Assembly: GCA_049289295.1 (NCBI GenBank)
Contig: JBATLL010000041.1
Location: forward strand, 248,001-312,000
Source of the DNA: BOKV01 sp049289295
GTDB lineage: Bacteria > Pseudomonadota > Alphaproteobacteria > Rhizobiales > Rhizobiaceae
Direction of reading: 5' to 3'
DNA: 64,000 nucleotides
This document shows positions 43,483 to 53,690 of the stretch, one piece after another (position 1 is the stretch's first letter; the number at the start of each line of letters is the position of its first letter). The notes beneath the pieces are model-generated. The model was not told the origin of the DNA, did not search any database, and saw only the letters and a list, made by a program, of their open reading frames with translations. The position numbers and the translations under genes were made by a program.

Positions 43483-46400
43483 ATGATGCGCCATATTTTC
43501 TGTCTGATTGCCGCCCTTTCATTGATTTTCAGCTCCATGACGATCGCCGCGCCGGAAAGCGCGGCGCAGTTGCGCATCCAGAGCGGACCAGGCGGTTTGC
43601 GAATCACGATCGGCAAGAAGAAACGTTTCAAGCAGCAACGCATCCTGCCGCGCGCCCAGGGCAACCTGCCCGCAAATGGGTCGGGAAGCTGGGAACAACG
43701 CTCCGATGGCGCACAGGTCTGCAACACGACAGGCGAGGCCTATGCCTGTGTGGCGCTGAGATGCAGTGCCGAGCGGGGCATGGAATGGGCCTTTCTCTTC
43801 AATCGCGGTGAATATGGCCAAAACCCCATGGCGCAATTCGGGACTGACAAGGGGTTCACCAGGGCAGTAGCTTTCAGCGAACTGGAGGCAGGTCGGACTC
43901 TCGTCGCGCCATTTGATCCCGTTGCGCATTCGGACCTGACCGAAGCACTGCGTGCAGGTTCCAGCCTTCAATTCGATATCGGATTTTCCCACCGCTTTTC
44001 GCTCAGGGGATCATCAAAGGCTTTGCAGCACGCGTTCGAGGTCTGCGAATATGAAGGCTTTGATCCCGGACAACCTGTGACCGTGAACCAGGGTACGCAG
44101 GGGCTCGATGGGACAGGCGGTGCGCGCCTTGCCACGGCAGGTGGTTCCGACGATCTTTCCTGGCGCGAGGACGACACGGAGGAAAGCTATGTCGCGCGCA
44201 TCCGTGCGGCGGCCGTGCCCTATGGTGGGCCTTGCGACGAGGAGCAGGCGGTATTCGAGCGCCTGCAACGCGACATCAAGGTTGAAATCGACAAGACGGA
44301 AGTCAAGGCAGGCGAATATGTGACCGTCAACTGGTCCGGCAATACGCTCGACCAGTTGCTGCCGGCTTACCTGATGGTGGCGACCGACGCTGCTGTGCGC
44401 TTCAAGGGCGAAGGCTTCTACGCGCTGATGCCCAATGCCATCGGGCCGTTCGGCATCGAGACATTCAAGAAAAAGACGCGGGCAATCGTGCCGCTCTACG
44501 GAAAGGGCGCGCAGAAGGCGGGGGCCATCCCCATCGAGGGCGTTCTGGCGGGACGCATGCCGCTCGAATTTGCGGTGATCGGCTGGCAGCGGAAGTGCCA
44601 GTCAGAGACAGCGCAGGTGGTTTCGCTGGGTGATGTGAAGGTGAGGCCGGCAAGTGCGCCGGTGATCGACCTTGATGACCGGTTTGCGGTGGAACAGCCC
44701 GACAAATACCTGATCAATGCTGATGGCACGCGACTGATCGACGAACGCGATGACGGCACATGGCGGCTGCTGGATGGAACCGGTTTGCAGCTTCTTCTGC
44801 TCGGCACCGGGCAGCATCCCCGATTTTCCGCAACAGGACGCTTTGTCGTTTCGCGCACCGACAAGGGGAAGAGTATCCATGACGCCGCAGATGGCGCGCT
44901 TGTTGGGTATGGTTCCGATGTCTGGCTGAATCATGACAGCTTCGTTCTGGAGGACTTCGGCCGAGGCGGTGTATTTGAGGCCCTCAACCCGCTACATCTG
45001 GGTATCAGTTATGGAGGGGGCGCGAGCAGCAATGCTGCGAGTGGCGAAGATAGTCCGACGCGATTTGACCAAGAGAATGCAGTGCAAATCACGAGAAGCC
45101 ATTTTGCATCTTATATTAATCGCCTCGATAACCCCAAAGTGGAAGTTGAATTACCTGGCAACCAATTTGGTGATGCAAGTATCTCTGCTTTGCAAAATGA
45201 AATAAAAGCCTTCGCGATTACAAAAATAGATTTCCCAGAAAATTGGGATACACCAGGCGGCAAGACGATTTTGCACAAGCCTTACTTGTTACGAGATGGG
45301 AGCGAAGATGCAGGAAACGGCGCTGAACTAGCAGACTTTCTCAAGACGTATCTCGAGCCGCGCATTATGCGCCCAACAAGTTTGGCACTTTACAAAACTG
45401 AACAATTGGGAATTGGCGCCAATGAACTGATATCGAGAGATGTCAGGGCTTTCTTGTCGCCCGTCAATTCATTGGTACCAAACGCAGAAACGATGGATTC
45501 CATCGGTTTTCAAATGGCGCAGAAAGATCCTGCGACCGACATGATCGAAGTCAGCGCCGAACTAGAGAATGGTTCCGATGAAATTGACGCCATCAGCCAC
45601 ACCATCGCAAAGCGGATTACAATCGATGTTCCCACTGCCGCAAATGAACTGCCTGTCGATGATAGATATTTCTGGGCGTGTGATCGGCCATTTGACATCG
45701 CACGACGATACGTCGTCGCAGGCAAGCCGCTTTGGCTGACACAGGTTGTTTGTCAGCGAGGATCCGGCTTATTCTTCAACTCGACTCTTAGTTTGTTTCG
45801 TGCGAGTGCTGCTGGCTCGATTGATACAAATCCATTGTATGACAAAAGTAGCACTAGTGGAGTCGATTGCGCTGCGAGCTTGATTTACTGCCCGGTAAAT
45901 TCCGCTCTATTTTCGGAGCGATATCTTCTGATTTGGTCGCAGGATGCCAGAGCCGTTGCGGTCGTTGACGGACTTTCTGACAGTATCACTAGCGTAAGAT
46001 TCGATCTCCCACGCGGCGACCTCCTGGAATCCGTCGCCATGACGACCGACGAACGCCACCTCCTCCAGCAGAATTCCGACGGTACGTTCTATGTCCACCG
46101 CATTGCCGATGGCGAGACGGTGCTGGAAGGCCGTATCGTCGATGACGAGGTGATTGTCTGGACGCCGGACATGCGGTTCGATTCAACGGCGGAAGGCGCG
46201 CATTTCGTCAATCTGCGTTTCCCCGGCCAGATCGGCCAGTACACGTTCCAGCAGTTCGATTCACGGCTGCGGGTTCCCGGTCTCGTGCAACAGGTGCTGA
46301 CGGGCGAGTACAAGCCCCAGCCGCTCGAGGTCGGCGTACCGCCGCGCCTGACGGGGGCGCTGGAAGTCGCCGATGGGCGCATCCTCGGCGCGGTTGTTCC

Positions 46401-47343
46401 AGAGAGCCTTGGATCGCTACGCGGCATCCGTGTCTACCAGGACGGTATACACACCGATTCCGTCTTTGCGCTGGAAAGCGGCGAACCGGTCGAGATAGAC
46501 GTCGAGCGCAAGCCGGGAGCGCGCTGGGTATCGCTGGTGGCGCAGGACGAGGAAGGTCTTGTCTCGCTGCCGATTGGCCGCGACATGGGGGCTGACCGTT
46601 CGCTGGCGAATGTGCGGCTGCTGGCGGTCGGTGTCGACCAGTATGATGATGAGCGCATTCAGGATCTGGGCCTTGCCAGGGCCGATGCCAACACGCTCGC
46701 CGAAAGTCTCGATGCCGCCAATGGCAAGACGATCGCACTTGGCGAGCGCACGGTGCTTGGTGATGGCGAAGCAACACCCGAAGCGGTGCTCGGTGCGGCA
46801 GAAAAGCTCGTGCAGGCCTCTCAGCCGGGTGAACATGCGGTGTTCTTCTTTGCCGGGCATGGCGTGAAGGGCGAAGATGGACGCTTCTACATGGCGACAT
46901 CGAACACCGATCCCGAAAACATCTCCGGAACGGCATTGTCGTGGGATGAGCTTTCAGCGGTGCTGGCCAGGTCGAAGGCACGCATGACCGTGTTTCTCGA
47001 TGCCTGCCATTCGGGCGCGGCGGGCACGGACTTCTTTGCCACCAACGATGACGCGGCCTCGGGCATTCTCAAGAACATTCCATCGGGACTGACGGTGTTT
47101 TCTGCGTCCAAGGGCAGGGAATTGTCGCAGGAAAGTGCAGAGCTTGGTGGTGGCCAGTTCACCAAGGCGGTGGCCGACGTGATTGCAGGCAATCGCGAGG
47201 CGCATGATCTCAACAAGAATGGCGTCATCGAGGTTTCCGAACTCTATGTCGGCGTCAAGCGCCAGGTGGTGGAGCGCACGCAGGGCAGCCAGACGCCCTG
47301 GCTCGCGCGAAACCAGATGGTGGGAGATTTCGCCCTGTTCTGA
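43483..47343 (+). CDS. Large exported protein with C-terminal caspase domain
   Basis: A 1286-residue protein. A signal peptide (about 1-24) is followed by an N-terminal region with several Cys (about 60-300) and a middle part with propeller-like repeats (FSATGRFVVSRTDKGKSIHDA and ESVAMTTDERHLLQQNSDG), suggesting a WD40-like sensor. The caspase domain is about 1040-1286 with His1126 in FFAGHGVK and Cys1175 in FLDACHSGA. An EF-hand-like D-L-N-K-N-G-V-I-E follows. Bases about 45010-46000 are markedly AT-rich compared with flanks, hinting at an inserted segment. It is translated in one uninterrupted frame. Confidence 0.85.
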   Translation: MMRHIFCLIAALSLIFSSMTIAAPESAAQLRIQSGPGGLRITIGKKKRFKQQRILPRAQGNLPANGSGSWEQRSDGAQVCNTTGEAYACVALRCSAERGMEWAFLFNRGEYGQNPMAQFGTDKGFTRAVAFSELEAGRTLVAPFDPVAHSDLTEALRAGSSLQFDIGFSHRFSLRGSSKALQHAFEVCEYEGFDPGQPVTVNQGTQGLDGTGGARLATAGGSDDLSWREDDTEESYVARIRAAAVPYGGPCDEEQAVFERLQRDIKVEIDKTEVKAGEYVTVNWSGNTLDQLLPAYLMVATDAAVRFKGEGFYALMPNAIGPFGIETFKKKTRAIVPLYGKGAQKAGAIPIEGVLAGRMPLEFAVIGWQRKCQSETAQVVSLGDVKVRPASAPVIDLDDRFAVEQPDKYLINADGTRLIDERDDGTWRLLDGTGLQLLLLGTGQHPRFSATGRFVVSRTDKGKSIHDAADGALVGYGSDVWLNHDSFVLEDFGRGGVFEALNPLHLGISYGGGASSNAASGEDSPTRFDQENAVQITRSHFASYINRLDNPKVEVELPGNQFGDASISALQNEIKAFAITKIDFPENWDTPGGKTILHKPYLLRDGSEDAGNGAELADFLKTYLEPRIMRPTSLALYKTEQLGIGANELISRDVRAFLSPVNSLVPNAETMDSIGFQMAQKDPATDMIEVSAELENGSDEIDAISHTIAKRITIDVPTAANELPVDDRYFWACDRPFDIARRYVVAGKPLWLTQVVCQRGSGLFFNSTLSLFRASAAGSIDTNPLYDKSSTSGVDCAASLIYCPVNSALFSERYLLIWSQDARAVAVVDGLSDSITSVRFDLPRGDLLESVAMTTDERHLLQQNSDGTFYVHRIADGETVLEGRIVDDEVIVWTPDMRFDSTAEGAHFVNLRFPGQIGQYTFQQFDSRLRVPGLVQQVLTGEYKPQPLEVGVPPRLTGALEVADGRILGAVVPESLGSLRGIRVYQDGIHTDSVFALESGEPVEIDVERKPGARWVSLVAQDEEGLVSLPIGRDMGADRSLANVRLLAVGVDQYDDERIQDLGLARADANTLAESLDAANGKTIALGERTVLGDGEATPEAVLGAAEKLVQASQPGEHAVFFFAGHGVKGEDGRFYMATSNTDPENISGTALSWDELSAVLARSKARMTVFLDACHSGAAGTDFFATNDDAASGILKNIPSGLTVFSASKGRELSQESAELGGGQFTKAVADVIAGNREAHDLNKNGVIEVSELYVGVKRQVVERTQGSQTPWLARNQMVGDFALF

Positions 47344-47409
47344 TCTGTCGAGAAACTGTTGAAAGAACAGGCTTGTTCTGACCCATGAATCGGGAAAGGA
47401 TGGGGCAGG

Positions 47410-48696
47410 GTGGCAAATGCTGGGAGACAATTCGTGACGGGTAAGTTGCTGGTTTATTTTCTGTGTCTGGTTGCGGTCATCCTGTCCGTGGGTGCCGCGA
47501 GCCATACCGGGCTTGCCACCTGGGCCTCACTGGCTGCTTCATCCACCGCCTTCGTCGCCATGGCCCTCAACCAGTTCCTTGCCACACGCCCACGATTTCT
47601 GGAGGCGCTGTTCGGCGGGCTGGACAAGATGTACCACCTGCACAGGCAGTTGGGCATCCTGGCGCTTGCACTGATCCTCGTCCATTATTTTGTCACCCCC
47701 GACTTCCAGGGCAAACAGTTGACGGCTGGCCTCAACTCGCTGGCAAAGGAGGTGGGCAAGTACAGCTTCTATGCCTTTGTCGTGCTGCTGCTGGTAAGCC
47801 TCGTCAAGCGCATTCCCTTCACCAAGATCAGCGTTGAACTGCCGTATAATCTGTGGCGGTTCACCCATCGCTTCATGGGTGTCTTCTTCGTTGCCATCGC
47901 CTTCCATCAGTTCTTCATCAAGCGTCCGTTCGATGGCACAGCGCTGCTTGCCAATTATCTCAACCTGTTTGCGGCCATCGGCATTGCCAGCTTCCTCTAC
48001 ACGCAGCTGGTCGCCTTCCTTAAGCGGCGCCGGTATGAAATCACGGCTGTGGAGAAGCTGCCTGCTGCAACAGTTATCGAAGCCAAACCGGTCGGGCGCA
48101 GCATCAAAGCACGGCCGGGCCAGTTTGCCTTCCTGAGCTTCCGCAAGGTGGGCCTGCGCGAGCCACACCCCTTCACGCTGGCTGGTCTTGGCAGCGACGG
48201 GACTGTACGTTTCGCCATCAAGCCGCTGGGAGATTTCACCGCGCTGCTGCGTGAACGCGCTGCGGTTGGTGACAAGATCATGGTTGAAGGTGGCTATGGG
48301 CGCTTCGTTCATTCGCGGGGCGGGGAAAAGCAGATCTGGCTTGCTGGCGGTATCGGCATCACGCCGTTTCTGGCCATGGCCGAGAGCCTGCTCGAAGGCG
48401 AAAAGCGCAAGATTCACCTCGTTCACTGCGTGCGCGATGGTTCCGAGGCTGTGCGTTCGAGCGAACTGGAAGAAGCAGCGCGCAAGGTGCCGGGGTTCAG
48501 TTTCCAGTTGCACGATTCTGCGGTTGCAGGGCGCATCGATTCTGCCAAACTGGAGCAGGCGCTGCCATTCGAGGTCAATGGCTCCGAATTGTGGTTCTGT
48601 GGTCCACCGCCGCTGCGCGAGGCCATCGTATCGGGTTTCAAGAAGGCCGGGCGCAAGCTCGCCGGCATCGAATTCGAGCGTTTCGAGTTTCGATGA
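47410..48696 (+). CDS. Ferric-reductase-like flavocytochrome (FRE/NOX type)
   Basis: A 428-residue inner-membrane oxidoreductase. About six helices fill the first 210 residues, with paired haem-ligand His in YHLHRQLG, LVHYF, FTHRFMG and FHQFF. An FAD domain (about 212-310) includes PHPFTLAG, and an NAD(P) domain has IWLAGGIGITPFLAM. It moves electrons from NAD(P)H across the membrane to ferric iron, oxygen or a periplasmic cytochrome. The start is a GTG at 47410 with AAAGGA upstream. It lies between the large caspase gene and the tetra-haem cytochrome, so electron delivery to that cytochrome is a reasonable guess. Confidence 0.9.
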   Translation: MANAGRQFVTGKLLVYFLCLVAVILSVGAASHTGLATWASLAASSTAFVAMALNQFLATRPRFLEALFGGLDKMYHLHRQLGILALALILVHYFVTPDFQGKQLTAGLNSLAKEVGKYSFYAFVVLLLVSLVKRIPFTKISVELPYNLWRFTHRFMGVFFVAIAFHQFFIKRPFDGTALLANYLNLFAAIGIASFLYTQLVAFLKRRRYEITAVEKLPAATVIEAKPVGRSIKARPGQFAFLSFRKVGLREPHPFTLAGLGSDGTVRFAIKPLGDFTALLRERAAVGDKIMVEGGYGRFVHSRGGEKQIWLAGGIGITPFLAMAESLLEGEKRKIHLVHCVRDGSEAVRSSELEEAARKVPGFSFQLHDSAVAGRIDSAKLEQALPFEVNGSELWFCGPPPLREAIVSGFKKAGRKLAGIEFERFEFR

Positions 48697-48794
48697 GCAA
48701 TATTGTTCTGTGCGCTATGGCACACACGCGTGGCGCGCAAGAAATTAGGTTCACTGCGGACCATCATGTCCGGATTGCAAAAGGAGTAACTGCC

Positions 48795-51700
48795 ATGACT
48801 TCCGCCCCGAAGCCATTGCCTTCCCGCCGGCAAAAGCTGGAACGAAGGAAACGAATGAACTTTACAGCCCTTGCCCTCGGCATGGTGCTGAGCGGCGTTG
48901 CCGGACATCAGGCGCTGGCGCGCGACATGTTCAATGCCGACGCCTATTCGACCTACAAACCGGATGCCAAGAACGGCGAATACATGGCGAATGCGTCGGG
49001 GTGCGCGGCATGCCATGCGCCTGGCGATGATCTGAAGCTCATGTCCGGCGGGCTCAAGATGGACACGTTCATCGGCACCTTTTACGTGCCGAACATCACC
49101 AGCCACGGCAATGGTATCGGCGGCTGGAGCAATGCGGATTTCCTCAATGCCGTGATCAACGGCGTGGGCAAGGACGGCCGCAATCTCTATCCGGTGATGC
49201 CTTATACATCCTATGCGGGCCTGAAGCCCGAGGATGTGCTCGACATGAAGGCCTATCTGGAAACCCTGCCGCAGTCCGACAACAAGGTGCCGTCGCACGA
49301 ATTGTCGTTTCCCTACAATCTCAGTGCAACGATTTCCTTCTGGAAGCGCGGCAATTTCACCACTGCAGCCTGGCAGCCGGATGATGGCAGCCAGATGAGC
49401 CGTGGGCGCTATCTGGTGGAAAATGCGGGAGCGTGCGGTGAATGCCATACGCCACGCACGCTTGATTTCGGCATTGATGCTTCGCGCAAGTTCGAAGGCG
49501 AAAAGGGCCTGACAGGTGCGGTTGCCCCTGACATCACCCAGGGTCGTATCGCTTCGGTGCCGCAGGAGACGTTCATCAAGAGCGTGCTGGCCGAGGGCAA
49601 CAAGCTTTCGGGAACGCCGATCGCTGACCCGATCATGAAGAAATATGTCGAAGGACTGGCAAAGCTCAACGAGGAAGATCGCCTGGCGATCTATGCCTAT
49701 CTGACAGGCCGGCCAGCCGAGGCACCCAAGATCGCGACGACATCCGAAGACGCGTGCAAGGACACGAACGTGATCCAGGCAGCTCTGTCGGGTGGTGGCG
49801 GCGATGCGCTTACTGCCCATGCGGATGATTTTGTCGGCAAATATTGCCGCAACTGCCATGGACCGGGTGAAAGTGCGCAGGGCAGCTTCCCGACAGGGGA
49901 TCTCGCCTCGATTGCCACGAATGCAGCATTCGTCGTGCCTGGTGACCGCAACCGCTCGCTGCTCTACACTTCGGTTTCGAGCGGAAGAATGCCTTACGGC
50001 AAACGCCCCAGTGCGGCGGAACTCGACAAGCTCGGTCAGTGGATCGATCAGCTTGGTGAGCCGGTCAGCCAGCTCCAGCAGGCAGCGACTCAGATTGCCG
50101 AGCGCAAGCGTGATGTTCTGCCATGGCGCAGTTTTGTCGAGGCAGCCGTTCGTGATATCGGCACGGTCAATGCAAGCGACCGTCCGTTCATCCGGTACTT
50201 CAGCTACCGCCAGCAGTATAATGGCAAGCTGCCATGCGAAGACGAGTCGGCTTTCGACAAGCGCCTCGATCTGTACAAGGCAGGCTTCCACAAGCTGATC
50301 AACTCGCTCTCGCTTGGTACCAGCGTGGTCGTGCCGGAGACAATCGAGAACACCAAGGGCCTGCTGGTTCGGCTGGACCTGCGTGACCTGAAGTGGGACA
50401 GCGACAAGTGGAACAAGCTGATTGGCGAATATCCGTTCGGTTACGAGCCGGACAGCGATTCGTCCCTCAAGTCCCTGACGGACTCGCTTGATACGAAATT
50501 GCCGGTCATGCGTGTGGATTGGTTCATGGCCAATGCGCCGCGTCCCGAAATGTATCACGCGTTGCTTGATCTGCCGGAAAACATCGCCGACCTCGAAAAG
50601 AGGCTGGGCATCGATGTGGACGACAATATCCGCCGCAGGCGGGTGGTGCGTGCAGCCTTCGACGAAGGTGAATCGGGCGTGTCGGACAACAACCGGATGC
50701 TCGAGCGCCACGATGCGCCGCAGGGCGGCTACTACTGGAAGTCCTATGACATGGCCAGCAGCCGCGGGGACGCCGATCTCAAGCGTCATCCGCATGGGCC
50801 GGAAAGCGTGGGCGAACTGGACGAAGGCCTGAAGCCGTTCAAGCATGATGGTGGCGAGATGATCTTCTCCCTGCCGAACGGCCTGCAGGGCTACTACCTG
50901 TCGACAAACAAGGGCGATCGCCTGGATCGTGGACCGACCTCCATCGTGTCGTTCCGCAACCGTCCGATTGGCAAGGGTGTCGATATCATCAATGGCCGCT
51001 CATGCTTTGACTGCCATTCCGATGGCATCATCGCCAAGCGCGATCGCCTGCGCGACTTCATCGAAAGCTCGCCGACCTTCAGCATCGGCCAGCGCGACCT
51101 GCTGCTTGAACTCTATGTCAAGCAGAGCGAGCTGGAAGAAGTCTATGCCAAGGACCGCGAGCATTTCATCAGGGCGCTTGAAAAGGCCGGTGCAACCGAA
51201 CGCGCGCCTGACGGCACGCTGAAGAGCCGCACGGGTCCGGGCAAGGAGGAAATCATAACCTGGAATGCGGATCTCTATGAGGACGATCTGGATGCCGAGG
51301 CACTCGCAGCGGAGTTCGACATGACCCCGCAGGAGTTCGAGCAGTCGATCCAGCGCGTTTCCGACAGCGATACGCTTCGCCTGGGCCTTGACTGGATCAC
51401 GCAGTTGAAGGGCGGCTCGAAAGTTCCGCGCTTCGAGGTCGAACAGCAGTTCGCCAAGCTCGTGAAGCCCTTGATGAACGTTGCACCGCTCGAGTTCGAG
51501 AAGGAAGAGGAAGCTGCTTCTTCCAACGAGGACAAGTCCGGGGAAACCAAGTCTGCCTCGTCGGGCACGCCGGAATACAAGGATCCGGACTATCGCGACG
51601 ACGCATTCAAGGGTGATGACGACAAGGGCGGCAAGCTGACGCTTGCGGTCAAGGTCGCCAACACGGATGTCTTTGTCGACGAACAGTTGAGCTTCGACGT

Positions 51701-52115
51701 GACAGCCAACAAGGAATGCGAGGTGCAGATCTTCTACATCGAGTCCGATGGCAATGTGGAAGTGATCCCGCAGGAAATGATCGGGGACAAGAATCTGCCC
51801 GCCGGCAAGGCGCGCACCATTCCCGATCCTGCCTCAGGAAAGCTCGTGTTCGACACGCCCGGAGCGGACGAGACACTGCTGCTGTTCTGCCGTGAAGGTG
51901 GACTTGGCAAGCAGCGCCTGTCTGCCGAGGATGCCAAGAAACTGGTGAAAAAATCCGGTGAAACGGCAACGCGAGGCCTGGCAATCAAACTCTTCGAAAA
52001 GGCGAAGTCCGATGAGAAGAAGGCTGATGCCAAGGCTGGCGGCGACGCGAAGGAAGGCGGAAAAGGTACATCCGCCATCCACATGGTGACCTTCAATGTG
52101 AAGGCCCGCAGCTGA
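48795..52115 (+). CDS. Tetra-haem cytochrome c with C-terminal DUF4384-like domain
   Basis: A 1106-residue exported protein. A signal peptide ends near 42. Four CxxCH haem sites lie at 70-74 (CAACH), 214-218 (CGECH), 351-355 (CRNCH) and 737-741 (CFDCH). The first two are spaced like diheme alcohol-dehydrogenase cytochrome subunits. A long region of unrecognised fold follows. The C-terminus (about 948-1060) resembles DUF4384, a domain often joined to bacterial caspases (VFVDEQLSFDVTANKECEVQIFYIESDGN segment). The start at 48795 follows AAGGAG; the frame opens earlier. A strong terminator follows. The combination looks new to me. Confidence 0.85.
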   Translation: MTSAPKPLPSRRQKLERRKRMNFTALALGMVLSGVAGHQALARDMFNADAYSTYKPDAKNGEYMANASGCAACHAPGDDLKLMSGGLKMDTFIGTFYVPNITSHGNGIGGWSNADFLNAVINGVGKDGRNLYPVMPYTSYAGLKPEDVLDMKAYLETLPQSDNKVPSHELSFPYNLSATISFWKRGNFTTAAWQPDDGSQMSRGRYLVENAGACGECHTPRTLDFGIDASRKFEGEKGLTGAVAPDITQGRIASVPQETFIKSVLAEGNKLSGTPIADPIMKKYVEGLAKLNEEDRLAIYAYLTGRPAEAPKIATTSEDACKDTNVIQAALSGGGGDALTAHADDFVGKYCRNCHGPGESAQGSFPTGDLASIATNAAFVVPGDRNRSLLYTSVSSGRMPYGKRPSAAELDKLGQWIDQLGEPVSQLQQAATQIAERKRDVLPWRSFVEAAVRDIGTVNASDRPFIRYFSYRQQYNGKLPCEDESAFDKRLDLYKAGFHKLINSLSLGTSVVVPETIENTKGLLVRLDLRDLKWDSDKWNKLIGEYPFGYEPDSDSSLKSLTDSLDTKLPVMRVDWFMANAPRPEMYHALLDLPENIADLEKRLGIDVDDNIRRRRVVRAAFDEGESGVSDNNRMLERHDAPQGGYYWKSYDMASSRGDADLKRHPHGPESVGELDEGLKPFKHDGGEMIFSLPNGLQGYYLSTNKGDRLDRGPTSIVSFRNRPIGKGVDIINGRSCFDCHSDGIIAKRDRLRDFIESSPTFSIGQRDLLLELYVKQSELEEVYAKDREHFIRALEKAGATERAPDGTLKSRTGPGKEEIITWNADLYEDDLDAEALAAEFDMTPQEFEQSIQRVSDSDTLRLGLDWITQLKGGSKVPRFEVEQQFAKLVKPLMNVAPLEFEKEEEAASSNEDKSGETKSASSGTPEYKDPDYRDDAFKGDDDKGGKLTLAVKVANTDVFVDEQLSFDVTANKECEVQIFYIESDGNVEVIPQEMIGDKNLPAGKARTIPDPASGKLVFDTPGADETLLLFCREGGLGKQRLSAEDAKKLVKKSGETATRGLAIKLFEKAKSDEKKADAKAGGDAKEGGKGTSAIHMVTFNVKARS

Positions 52116-52123
52116 CAATCGCG

Positions 52124-52157
52124 GGCGCCGGGAGACATCCCGGCGCCTTTTCTTTTT
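52124..52157 (+). terminator. Intrinsic terminator after the tetra-haem cytochrome gene
   Basis: GGCGCCGGGA (52124-52133) pairs perfectly with TCCCGGCGCC (52138-52147) around GACA and is followed by TTTT-C-TTTTT. It ends the transcript from the upstream half of the island, so the caspase gene 24 bases later needs its own promoter or readthrough. Confidence 0.9.
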
Positions 52158-52180
52158 CGAATTTCAGGAAATGAGGAAAA

Positions 52181-53668
52181 ATGACGGTTCGTTTCCCAGT
52201 CATCTTCCTTGCTTTCCTCACCCTCTTGCAGATTGCCGGTCAGGCTTTTGGCGAAACCCGGGTGGCACTGGTCATCGGAATAGCGGAATACCGCTCGGTC
52301 CCTGCGCTGCGCAACACGATCAAGGACAGTGAACTTGTCGGGCGCACGCTCGAAGCGCTTGATTTCAAGGTGACGCGGTTGAGCAATGCCAGTGCGGATG
52401 TTTTCCGCGATTCTGTGCGCCGCTTTGCTTTCGATGCCGAAACCGCTGACGTGGCACTGGTTTACTTTGCCGGTCATGGCGTCGAGGTTGGCGGGCGCAA
52501 TTTTCTCGTCCCTTCGGACATCCAGGCTGCAAACCGATCCGAACTGGCTACCGGATCGGTTACACTCGATGAAGTGCTCGCCGCGGTGGACAAGGCGCGC
52601 CAGTTGCGCATCGTCATTCTCGATTCGTGCCGGGACGATCCGTTTGCCAGGCAAGGCGCAAACGAACTGGTAGAATTGAACCTGCCGGGCCAACGCACAA
52701 CCGGCCTCGCGCCGCCGTCACCCGACCGTGGCACGCTTGTCGCATTCGCTGCGGAAGCAGGCGCGGTGGCGCTTGATGGTGCTGGGGAAAACAGCCCCTT
52801 TGCGCTGGCGCTTGCCAGCAACCTGGCGTCCGCCGATCTTGAAATCGGCCTAATGTTTCGCCGGGTGCGCGATCAGGTTCTCAAATCAACTGGCAACAAG
52901 CAGGAGCCGCACACCTATGGCTCGCTGTCGGGCAATCCCTATTTCCTTGCCGGCCGCTCGACCGAGATCAACACGCTCGACAATGATGACAGGCGGGTAG
53001 CGTGGGCGAACCTTGCGCCGGATCAGGAAGAGCAGCTAGCTGCCCTCGCACAGGATGGCGACAGCCGCGCCCTCAAGGGACTTGCCTACATGCGCCTCAA
53101 TCCCGATGAAGCAAGATTTGATCCCACGGAGGCGGTGACGCTGCTGCAGAAAGCGGCGGATGCCGGTGATCCCGAGGCGATGTTCGAACTGGGAAAACTG
53201 TTCGAGCAGGGCATCGGCACAAAGCAGGACACGCAGAAGGCACTGGAACTGTTTCGCCGGTCTGCCGATCTCGATTTCGCCGATGCGATCAATGATCTGG
53301 GATTTCTCCATTTCCAGGGTGGACAGGGGATCGTGCGCGACCAGAAAAAGGCAATCAGCCTGTTTGCACGTGCCGCTGAGCTGCGCCACCCTGAAGCGAT
53401 GTTCAACTATGCCGCCCTGATCGACGATGGTGTCGTGCAGGGAAAAGGGGCCGAGGATTCCGCACGCTTTCTCTATGAAGCGCTGCGCAGCGGCAACGAG
53501 GATGTGCTGAAGCAGTTGTCGAACAATCCGAACATGTTCAAGCAGACAACCCGATCAGCCTTGCAGCGCAAGCTGCAGGAACAGGAACTTTATCAAGGAA
53601 CCATAGACGGCGCATTCGGACCACAGACGAAACGGTCCCTGCGCAGGGCCTATGGCATCGTCGAATGA
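52181..53668 (+). CDS. Caspase-family protease with Sel1 repeats and peptidoglycan-binding domain
   Basis: A 495-residue exported protein. A signal peptide (1-24) precedes the C14 caspase domain (about 25-255) with His99 in YFAGHGVE and Cys150 in LDSCRDDP. Three to four Sel1-type repeats follow (about 285-430: AMFELGKLFEQGIGTKQDTQKALELF). A C-terminal peptidoglycan-binding-1-like motif (about 455-495: GTIDGAFGPQTKRSLRRAYG) ends it. The Sel1 repeats likely hold a partner or substrate, the last domain the wall. GAGG lies 8 bases before the ATG. It begins the second half of the island after a terminator. Confidence 0.92.
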   Translation: MTVRFPVIFLAFLTLLQIAGQAFGETRVALVIGIAEYRSVPALRNTIKDSELVGRTLEALDFKVTRLSNASADVFRDSVRRFAFDAETADVALVYFAGHGVEVGGRNFLVPSDIQAANRSELATGSVTLDEVLAAVDKARQLRIVILDSCRDDPFARQGANELVELNLPGQRTTGLAPPSPDRGTLVAFAAEAGAVALDGAGENSPFALALASNLASADLEIGLMFRRVRDQVLKSTGNKQEPHTYGSLSGNPYFLAGRSTEINTLDNDDRRVAWANLAPDQEEQLAALAQDGDSRALKGLAYMRLNPDEARFDPTEAVTLLQKAADAGDPEAMFELGKLFEQGIGTKQDTQKALELFRRSADLDFADAINDLGFLHFQGGQGIVRDQKKAISLFARAAELRHPEAMFNYAALIDDGVVQGKGAEDSARFLYEALRSGNEDVLKQLSNNPNMFKQTTRSALQRKLQEQELYQGTIDGAFGPQTKRSLRRAYGIVE

Positions 53669-53690
53669 AAGAGCATGAGGAGGACTTGAA

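Noticed and set aside
48423..50846. 807-codon open frame on the - strand
   Set aside because: It lies antisense to the flavocytochrome and cytochrome genes, whose motifs are clear; it has no recognisable domain and arises from GC-rich codon use.
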